The notes below the pieces were generated by a model, which saw only the letters and a list, made by a program, of their open reading frames with translations, was not told the origin of the DNA and searched no databases. This document shows positions 56,983 to 64,000 of a stretch of DNA of 64,000 nt, piece after piece. Origin of the DNA: Panorpa germanica (taxonomy: Eukaryota; Arthropoda; Insecta; Mecoptera; Panorpidae); contig OY783218.1 of assembly GCA_963678705.1 (NCBI GenBank), positions 7,326,152 to 7,390,151 of the forward strand, in the 5' to 3' direction. The translations under genes were made by a program, and so were the position numbers. The first letter of the stretch is position 1. Each line of letters starts with the position of its first letter.

Positions 56983-57190
56983 GTTATGACAAAAGTAGTT
57001 GTGCTATATGGTTCCGAGATTTGGACTTTGAGGAAGAGCGATTGTGGTTTACGGATTTGGAAAAGGAAAACTAGAGAGAAGTTTGTGGTCCATTAAGAAA
57101 AGAAAGGCGGTTAATAAGGAATGGAAAAAATCTTACGGAGTCTTAGATGAGCTGTAGCGCAAAGACGATGATATTGACAAACATCATCAT
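56983..57190 (+). mobile_element. LINE fragment (C-terminal YGSExWTL motif)
   Basis: The frame reads MTKVVVLYGSEIWTLRKSDC then a short basic tail. VLYGSExWTL is the conserved block just after the reverse transcriptase domain in several LINE clades. The flanks on both sides are family E elements; the rest of the LINE is missing. Confidence 0.6.
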
Positions 57191-57214
57191 CATCTTAAGA
57201 CGAGACTAATGGTT

Positions 57215-57468
57215 CCCAGTCAACAATTTGGTGAAGTGCCCTATTTAGTGACGTTTCTATCACTATTTCACTTCAATTATACTTCGCATCAACTTTATCT
57301 TCATTTGTATTCCGACAGGTGGAGTAATTTCGCCATTTGTAGCCGATAAAGTAGACATTTTATATGAAATAATGTGAGAAACTAACCTATAAATGAGCTC
57401 TTTCATGACAAAGAAATCATGTCGTATCTTCAATATAATGTCAAAGTGACTCCAAAATGTTTACTGGG
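57215..57468 (-). mobile_element. Family E element, copy E3 (254 bp, inverted)
   Basis: CCCAGTCAACAATTTGGTGA at the left and TCCAAAATGTTTACTGGG at the right; the interior is the inverse of E2 and E4. Forms an inverted pair with E4 across 41 bp. Confidence 0.75.
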
Positions 57469-57509
57469 TTACTATAAAAAATATTTTAAAAAATTTAAAA
57501 AAAAGACAA

Positions 57510-57729
57510 CCCAGTAAACATTTTGGAGTCCCTTCGCCATTTACGAGAATTTATTTACATTTCAGTTTCTCAGTCGTTCATATGAAATGTCTATTTTATC
57601 GGCTACAAATGGTTAAATCACTCCACCAGTCGGAATACAAAAAAGATGAAGTTGATGTGAACTATAGTTGAAGTGCAATAGTGATAGAAACGTCACAAAA
57701 CAGGAAACTTCAGCAAATTGTTTACTGAG
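57510..57729 (+). mobile_element. Family E element, copy E4 (220 bp)
   Basis: CCCAGTAAACATTTTGGAGT at the left, AATTGTTTACTGAG at the right. It lies 69 bp past the stop of the DUF229 gene, so it may be in that gene's 3'UTR. Confidence 0.75.
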
Positions 57730-57798
57730 AATAATCGGTGAATATTATAAAATTTACTTTTGGCCAAACATGATATTAATTTCAATTAACAGACTATT

Positions 57799-59679
57799 TC
57801 ATTTAAACAATACATTGACAATACATTCTCTTCCATAGGAATTCGTCCTGACGACAGGACCTGCCATGCGGAAATTGCCATCACCATTTAATTTTTGTAC
57901 AGAGGCTTCAAATTTACCGCCCCCTGAATCGGTGTGTAATGTAACAGTATAGAAGATCTGATTATGAAATTCACTAATCGAGAATTCTTCAATTTTCTTT
58001 AAATACAATTTGGCGCATTGAGAGTATTTAGATAGCTTTAAGTTCACGTGATGAACAACAAAACGTGAAACAGCATTAGCTAATCCGTCATTGACTTCTA
58101 ATTTCGTGTGATTTTGGCAGGCACACCAGATAGAATCAACTTCAGCATCCATGCAGGTTCGTGTCTCGGGAATTGGAAGAAAGAGACTTACACCACGAGG
58201 GAGAGTTGAATTTGTTAAACGTTGCATCCGTTTCTCTAATGCTCCTTCTTGCAATGTTTCTGTGTAACTTGCCAAGTCCTTTAGCGTTTCGTGGAAGTCA
58301 TAGGCTGTTGTTAATCTTTTGGTATTCCTCTCGATATTTTTGAAAGCAGTTGAATACTGGTTCTTAAACCATGTTGGAAATACAAAATATAAAAATGGCA
58401 GACGATCTTCTAACATTCCCTGCAGGGTTTTTCTAAATTGTCCCCAACGTAAACCATGATCACTAAGGAGAATGACCACTGTATTGTTGAAAGCATTATT
58501 CGTGTAAGATTCTTTCAGGAATTTCATGTAAGACATGTCAGCCATCATAGCATCCAGGAGTTTATCGTGAGTAATAGAATTTTGAAACATTACGCTAAAA
58601 TACGAACGCTTTTGCATTGAATGAATAAACTTTCCAGCATAATCCAAAATCATTTGGAAGCCATATCTTGTCCCGATGCATGGATATGATGGACCTACAC
58701 GTTGACCAATATTTTTCTCGCTTTCTCTTAACATTGAAGTCCAATTGTAATCAGCTGGGAATTCGGTGAAATTCTTAAACGAATGTTTAAAGAGAGAGGC
58801 ATATGCTGACTCTTTAATATAAGCTGTCCGATAACCTGACTCTTTAAAGATTTTCCAAATGAAAGAACAAGAGTCCAGATACGGTGAATTTCTCGAGAAA
58901 CAAACATTGTCGAATTCATCACTGGAAAGTCCAGTCAGTGCTGGAACCATGTTGTGATACGATCCATATCCCACTTTGTTGTATCCCAGCATTTCAACAG
59001 CTTTCATTTCGCTCAATAAGTAAGTTGCAGTGTTCTTCATACTTCTATGAAAATTTATTCTAGACACACTATCGATTACTAAAATCAAGACACTCATTTT
59101 CTCTTTTCTTTCTACTTTGTTACAGCGTTCTTCAACGTCCCTCTTCAAAGGAACGAAGGCATGATAGTCCTCATAAATAATATGGGTCTCATTCTTACAA
59201 TATACTCGTACAAATTCAACGGTAACTTGGTATTTGTTCCAGAACGATGTGCATGTATATTTTGGATCCTGATCCATATCTTCACAGCAACAAGTTACAT
59301 TGGCATCTTTACCTTTGCTGTATGTTTCCAGCGCGTCTTCATCTACCCAAATATGCGTTGCGTCGGATAACACCAATGATCTAGTATGCCCCTCATAATT
59401 ACAGACAATTCTTTTTGGTTTTCCGTGATTGTATGGCTCATAAAATGAAGAATATCGGGAGAAGTCTGGTATCCGACATGCAGGTGTTTGAATAATGTAT
59501 GCAGAACTAACTGAGGATGAAGGGCAAGTAGTTTTCTGTAATTGCCAATAAGCTATTACTATTAAGAGCAGTAATACCAATGTAACCAATTTATTAAAAT
59601 TTGTAATGTGGTAAGCATTCGATTTTTTCAAACAGCCTTCTTCGCATGATTGCTTACTTTCTTTATTTCTTTGTTCCAT
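57799..59679 (-). CDS. DUF229 family type II membrane protein (alkaline-phosphatase/sulfatase-like fold)
   Basis: DUF229 proteins are common in insects and nematodes, have a sulfatase-like fold and no settled function. The coding region is one exon, 626 aa from ATG at 59679 (MEQRNKES). The frame stays open further upstream only through a likely splice acceptor (AAATTTCAG, exon from 59711), so this is the first usable ATG. Residues about 28-46 are a membrane anchor (KLVTLVLLLLIVIAYWQL) after a short charged N-terminus, giving a luminal or extracellular body. Family motifs are VIDSVSRINFHRSM (Asp203), GYGSYHNMVPALTG, and LLSDHGLRWG (Asp407, His408), matching metal-ligand positions of the fold. 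There are several N-glycosylation sequons and many Cys. Nothing looks broken. Confidence 0.9.
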   Translation of the reverse strand: MEQRNKESKQSCEEGCLKKSNAYHITNFNKLVTLVLLLLIVIAYWQLQKTTCPSSSVSSAYIIQTPACRIPDFSRYSSFYEPYNHGKPKRIVCNYEGHTRSLVLSDATHIWVDEDALETYSKGKDANVTCCCEDMDQDPKYTCTSFWNKYQVTVEFVRVYCKNETHIIYEDYHAFVPLKRDVEERCNKVERKEKMSVLILVIDSVSRINFHRSMKNTATYLLSEMKAVEMLGYNKVGYGSYHNMVPALTGLSSDEFDNVCFSRNSPYLDSCSFIWKIFKESGYRTAYIKESAYASLFKHSFKNFTEFPADYNWTSMLRESEKNIGQRVGPSYPCIGTRYGFQMILDYAGKFIHSMQKRSYFSVMFQNSITHDKLLDAMMADMSYMKFLKESYTNNAFNNTVVILLSDHGLRWGQFRKTLQGMLEDRLPFLYFVFPTWFKNQYSTAFKNIERNTKRLTTAYDFHETLKDLASYTETLQEGALEKRMQRLTNSTLPRGVSLFLPIPETRTCMDAEVDSIWCACQNHTKLEVNDGLANAVSRFVVHHVNLKLSKYSQCAKLYLKKIEEFSISEFHNQIFYTVTLHTDSGGGKFEASVQKLNGDGNFRMAGPVVRTNSYGRECIVNVLFK

Positions 59680-59710
59680 GCCTCTTCTAATGAGTTTTTC
59701 TTGACAAGTC

Positions 59711-60741
59711 ACTGAAATTTCATTAATCACATTTCAACTAAAATTTATTGTCTTATATTTTGAAATATAAAGAAACAAAAGATAACCGTAATTATTAATT
59801 AAATATATCAAACAATTGCATAAACTTAAAATATTGCAATGGGCTTGTGTCCTCATTTTTTAGTGGTCGTTTTTTCAATTGTTGATTGAAATTGATGTTC
59901 ATAAATGTGTATTGGCGTGTCTATTTTATTAAATATCTAAATTATGACGGAGATATAGCAATTAAAAGTTTGAATTGTAGTTTTAGCGCTAGAAATGGTT
60001 GGCCATATTTGTATGACGTGAAAAGCATTTTAACGTCAGTTATTTGTTGAGTAGGTCAGTCCTGTGGTAATGTTTTGTAGCGGTTGGTAGTCAAATAATC
60101 AAGTCAAGTCAAATAATAATAAGTTTTTATTTTACTTAACCGTGCTAAGGCAGACATCATATTGAAATTTTATTGTTCCTTGAAATAGCTGTAAATAATA
60201 TTTGATATTTTGATATATACTCGTAAATACATATAGCAGAGGTTCATGAGCTGTAAGGTTGGCAGCGGTTGTGATGTCACATGCGTTTGGAATGTGTAAC
60301 TTGATTAATTAAATTGACTTTTTTAATTGTTAATATCTCTTAACATATAAGGAGTTATTAAAAAATAATTGAACATTTTAATCCATTTTATCAATATATA
60401 GTACACTTTTATAGAAATTGAGACATATGACACAAGGCAATAGCGTTGATCCGGGACTTAAATCAGCTTGGAGCAGCTGCTACAAAGTTTTCGGCTGCTG
60501 TGTTATCTTCTTCTGAATTTGTAATCACTTTATAAATTGCTAAGAAGATTAAGGATTCTTTCCACATTTAAAACGCTAGAGTTTCTAATCTCAGAATTAA
60601 ATCCCGCCTCCAATACGAGTATGTTATTTAGAACCCAGTTTTACAGGTAAATTTTTCACATCAAATCAAACTAAAAGATATTTCAAATATGTGTTGAACA
60701 CAATATTATTATTATAGAATTCTTTTTAAAAACATTTTTTA
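59711..60741 (-). other. Predicted 5'UTR intron of the DUF229 gene
   Basis: On the minus strand a donor (TTACAG|GTAAAA, intron from 60742 downward) and the acceptor at 59712-59713 bound about 1 kb of noncoding sequence. Copy A5 of the family A transposon fills more than half of it. No transcript evidence; inferred from signals. Confidence 0.45.
59837..60439 (-). mobile_element. Family A element, copy A5 (about 603 bp, inverted)
   Basis: Begins AATGGGCTTGTGTCCTCATT, in the same orientation as A2, and ends ATGACACAAGGCAATA, a damaged terminus. Nearly full length compared with A1. Confidence 0.8.
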
Positions 60742-60742
60742 C

Positions 60743-60813
60743 CTGTAATAAATATGATATTAGTTTATAACAAAGAATTCTTGCGGATCAGTTGACTAAC
60801 GCAGTAACCTAGT
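60743..60813 (-). other. Predicted noncoding first exon of the DUF229 gene
   Basis: From a TCACT initiator-like start about 26 bp past the TATA box to the donor CAG|GTAAAA. No ATG-initiated long frame inside. The exact start is approximate. Confidence 0.4.
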
Positions 60814-60830
60814 GAGCGCAGTGCACTAGT

Positions 60831-60840
60831 CCATTTATAG
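60831..60840 (-). promoter_or_regulatory. TATA box (CTATAAATGG), minus strand
   Basis: A consensus TATA box upstream of an initiator-like TCACT and a splice donor in the right order to drive the DUF229 gene about 1.1 kb away. Motif-based inference. Confidence 0.5.
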
Positions 60841-60841
60841 C

Positions 60842-61343
60842 CGGAAACTATCGTCATCAGCACACATATCGGTATATCAAATGTACTATTCAGGGAATCC
60901 GTAAACAAAATGACATTTCACGAAACACGTGTTTTTAATTAAATAGTTGGAATTGTTTGGCTTGATTGTACTTTATGTTGGACGTAGTTTTTTATTAATT
61001 GATTAACAATTTCAATTATTAATTAAATAAATATTGACGCATTCCTGACCCTGATTCGATTAATAAGAATGTGTTCAGAAATGCTTAACAAGATATATTA
61101 TTTATGCATTTTGTATATTGTCAAAGATTGAAATCTCAAAAATGCTCAAACAAAATAGAACGGCGAAATTATTACGATAATGGTGTTATTCACACAATCT
61201 AAGGCTGCTTAACTTATCTAAAAATTAGAACATTTCTATATATATACGAGTATATAATATGTACATATGTGCGCCAACAGGAGTGTACTAGGATGCACTT
61301 ATACCCCCTTAACATGATAGCAAATACGCAGGAAAATATTTAA
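60842..61343. other. Upstream flank of the DUF229 promoter
   Basis: AT-rich. I see no supported feature. Confidence 0.35.
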
Positions 61344-61625
61344 CCCTATTCTCACTTCCCTGTTTGATATTTACTGTTTTTATCTAATATTTTAATGTAC
61401 ATTTCACATTTTCAGAATAGGTATTCATTTTCACATTCGTGTTTTAATTTGAGTTTAGTTAATTTAGTTGGTGCGCATGCTTCGTTAGTAATATACATTT
61501 TGACAGTTCAACAGTTGGACAATATTGAATGTGAAATAATTAAAATTGCTATTGTTAATAACGATTAGTAATAGAAATTGTTTTTATCTATTTATTTTTG
61601 ACAAACTGACGTTGAACTTCTTTAA
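61344..61625 (+). repeat. Family G repeat, copy G3
   Basis: CCTATTCTCACTTCCCTGTT at the start, then the same ordered blocks as G2 (GAGTTTAGTTAATTTAGTTG, GATTAGTAATAGAAATTG, ACTGACGTTGAACTTCTTT). Confidence 0.65.
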
Positions 61626-62089
61626 TCGTCTAAACACTCACCTCGTTAATAAACACGTCTAAAACGTGTATCAATTTTATTCAAAAAAGTGCTATATATT
61701 CATAAAAATTATAGCCAATTTCTTATAATTGTAGCTAACTTTAAGAGCTGTATCCATGGTTTGTTGGTAACTAATTTCATTCTACTTTTAGGGTCCGAAC
61801 CATTTTATTTCTAATCTAAATTTGAGCTTTTAAGAGACACCATATCTTTATAACTCCTCCTATAGTTTATTCTTACTTATACCTAATTCAACATTATTCT
61901 AAACTCATAATTCTAAGTTAATATTTAAAATTAAATAATACACAACAATAAAAACACAGCATACTGTATTTTTTTTGAGGAAGTAGAAAGATCCTAAGAC
62001 CCAGGTAGAGAATAATTCCTAGAATTAGCTTGTAGCAAACTAGAAAGTGTGAAACTGCATTGTATTACTATTTCTAGAAGAAGTAGAAA
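61626..62089. other. AT-rich intergenic stretch
   Basis: Nothing supported. Confidence 0.35.
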
Positions 62090-62296
62090 CTAAGGGGTCT
62101 ATTTTGAAACTGCTTACCTGACATCTGTTAACTTCTGACGATTTTTCAAAGGCCTATATTTTCTAAACTAAGCTATGTAAGTACACAAAACTAAAGGAAG
62201 ACTTTAAATAAAGAGCAAAATGGATTTCATGCCTTGAAACTGGCATAAGTAGCCTAATTTGTAAATTATAGGGCTTTGAAAAATCGTCAGAAGTAA
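62090..62296 (+). mobile_element. Family F element, copy F2 (right end lost)
   Basis: Starts CTAAGGGGTCTATTTTGAAA and follows F1 through AAACTAAGCTATGTAAGT and GAAACTGGCATAAGTAGCC to AAAAATCGTCAGAAGTAA, where the match stops before the terminal repeat. Confidence 0.7.
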
Positions 62297-62939
62297 GTGC
62301 GATAATCAGTAAATTAGGTACCCAGTAGCGTAAATAATATGAAAGAAATGTATCCTGAGAAGATAGTATTCCTTCGAGTGCACATGAGAATGTACACGTG
62401 AATATTTTGAACTGCTTGTAACTTGAACATAGAAAATATTCAATGTGCCAATTAAGTCAAAGGTCAATTATTGGCAGTGATTTACCTGTTCATTCTGAAC
62501 CTTTTGAAGTACACAACATTAGATGCTGATTTAATTAAGTCCGATGCAGGAAGTTTTGCAGTAAAGTGACTTTTAATTAGTTTATATTTGTTAACAGCAA
62601 CTAATCACGTTAAATGATGTTCTAGTTTATGAAGTAAAGTTTTTTATTAATTTTTATAATGTGGATGTTTTGACGACATAGTGGGTGAGAGCATTGATAC
62701 TGATGTCTTTGGGTTTGATAAACGAATCAGAGGTTTTAGGCAAGAGTCTATAGAAACATTATTCAGGATCACATAACAAAAATTTTTTTTAAAAAAAGTT
62801 AAGATTTGCAGCAACAGGAGTGAAAAGACTGGGTGTAGCTTTTTTCGATTTTTTTTAAATGTCAATTATTTTTAAAATATTCAACTTAGATTTTTTTAAA
62901 TATTTTTCTGATAACTGTTATGAAATGGCCTACTTCCGG
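62297..62939. other. AT-rich intergenic stretch
   Basis: Contains a loose match to the SINE-head candidate near 62682. No gene supported. Confidence 0.3.
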
Positions 62940-63085
62940 CGACCCTGACACCCTGTATACATATTAGATTTACTTGTGATGTCGCAAATGCTACCAACAT
63001 AATAGGTGACTGTCGGTGATACGTCTCAGCATCGTAAATAGGCCGACGTAAAATAAATTATTAAAATACAAAATTAAAAGATGTG
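62940..63085 (+). repeat. Dispersed repeat H, copy H3
   Basis: Starts near CGACCCTGACACCCTGTATA and contains GCTACCAACATAATAGGTGAC and CTCAGCATCGTAAATAGGCC followed by GTAAAATAAATT. The same blocks are in H1 and H2. Confidence 0.5.
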
Positions 63086-63261
63086 CATATTCCTATTATA
63101 CAGCCAGTTGGGACCGATTTGACTTCGTAATCGATCCATTATAAAGAAAAAGCTTTTTACATAATTAGTAACATTCTTTACTCACAATAAATATTCAGAT
63201 TATAAGCAAAAGCTTCTTAACTCGTCTCTGCGCTTATAAACTTGTGTATTGGTATTGTATG

Positions 63262-63300
63262 AGTCCCACTCAGCGTAGCAACGTAGCAACGTAGCAGTCG
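63262..63300. repeat. Short CGTAGCAA tandem repeat
   Basis: GCGTAGCAACGTAGCAACGT continues with AGCAGTCGTAGCAA: about four 8-bp units, slightly degenerate. Confidence 0.75.
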
Positions 63301-63649
63301 TAGCAAATCATAACGTAAACCCAATGGAAAAAACCGTAGATGCTTCTACGTCATACTCTACATGTGTGTACTCTACATGTAGGCACTTAAGAGTGTGAGA
63401 TGTCCTTCGAACATCGTAGCCATGGCAACTGGCATCGAATGCATCAAAAGACGACAACGTCAGAGGCGTCGCGGAGCCTATGAATAGCTTTGGAGACCAC
63501 TATCCGTGAAATAGAGACCACTATATTTAATTTAATGTGTGTGTCGTTAGACTTTACATTCTGTCAATATTAAATCACGTAATTACATCTCATTGCTAAC
63601 CTAAACTTAAAACTATTCTAACATTTTTAATAATTCCTACAGCAACGTT

Positions 63650-64000
63650 TGAATTGTATACTCTTGTTCCTATATTTTCTTGCTCCTTACTCCTCATTGT
63701 TTCTCTACCTTTACTATTTCTTCTTGACTCTCTTCCTTTACTATTTTATTATTGTCTCTATCTCCCTCATCCACCTCTTGTCCTTATCTCCTTTCCGCAA
63801 ATCCTCGATTTTTCTGAACTGAAGTTCAACTGTTTCCTCGCTACTTCTATCTTTCTTCTGCTTCCCTTCACTGCCTCTTTTAGTACTTCCTCTCTCTTCA
63901 TGTTCCCCATGCAACCCAGATACGAGATTATTTATTGTCCTGTTTTTCTTTCCTTCTTACTATTTCCGCCATCCACCTCTTTCCTTCACTGCCTCCCTTT
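63650..64000. repeat. Pyrimidine-rich tract to the window end
   Basis: Over 300 bp of strong C+T bias on the plus strand, with recurring CTTCACTGCCTC and CATCCACCTCTT blocks. Read on the minus strand it is rich in Lys, Glu and Arg codons but stop-interrupted, so it may be a worn LINE ORF1 or other coiled-coil-type coding remnant, or simple-sequence drift. Confidence 0.45.

Noticed and set aside
1-64000. CRISPR arrays, bacterial operons or prophage
   Set aside because: No regularly spaced direct repeats or prokaryotic gene structure; introns and insect transposons show a eukaryotic nuclear genome.

Overview
The window is eukaryotic nuclear DNA, almost certainly from an insect. Five conserved protein genes have GT-AG introns, the base composition is very AT-rich, and the intergenic space is filled with insect-type transposon debris: short inverted-repeat DNA elements, LINE fragments, a mariner fragment and a BEL/Pao retroelement fossil. 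I cannot name the order or species from sequence alone. Proteins were identified by remembered family similarity, not by a search.

Layout. The first 17 kb is gene-dense. It holds the 3' two exons of an acylphosphatase (+), exportin-1/CRM1 (-), an FRS2-type docking protein (-), UBXN1 (+), a decayed 28S rRNA fragment, and a secreted RNase T2 (-). FRS2 and UBXN1 are head to head with 429 bp between their start codons. From 17 kb to 57.8 kb I find no complete gene. This stretch is a mosaic of repeats and unique AT-rich sequence, with a few isolated exon-like islands: 25.3 kb (+), 28.6 kb (-), 44.4 kb (+) and 48.5 kb (-). The last confident gene is a DUF229 membrane protein (57.8-59.7 kb, -). It appears to have a TATA-driven 5' noncoding exon about 1 kb upstream, and a DNA transposon copy sits in the intron between.

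Repeats. Family A (ends AATGGGCTTGTGTCCT) has five recognisable copies and three worn ones; two form a large inverted repeat between UBXN1 and RNase T2. One A copy carries a 913-bp TIR element flanked by TAA direct repeats, and other A copies show the empty site. A second 572-bp TIR element is flanked by TTA. Both fit a PIF/Harbinger-type target preference. Other families are E (CCCAGTAAACA ends, five copies), B (about 700 bp, two copies), C and D (LINE/SINE-like dispersed repeats), F (palindromic element), G (ATTCCCACTCACTG ends), H, a pogo-like element and a mariner 5' fragment. The BEL/Pao fossil at 31.8-34.1 kb keeps a gag region and a leader holding a roughly 180-bp tandem array.

The host genes are unrelated housekeeping and signalling genes (nuclear export, receptor tyrosine kinase signalling, ubiquitin/p97 adaptor, RNA degradation, acyl phosphate hydrolysis). 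Nothing suggests a shared pathway. I see no clear previously undescribed system. The best leads are an acylphosphatase with Thr at the usual catalytic Arg, paired intronic hairpins in the RNase T2 gene, a possible cysteine-rich peptide exon, orphan exon/promoter islands in the gene desert, and the nested transposon stratigraphy.
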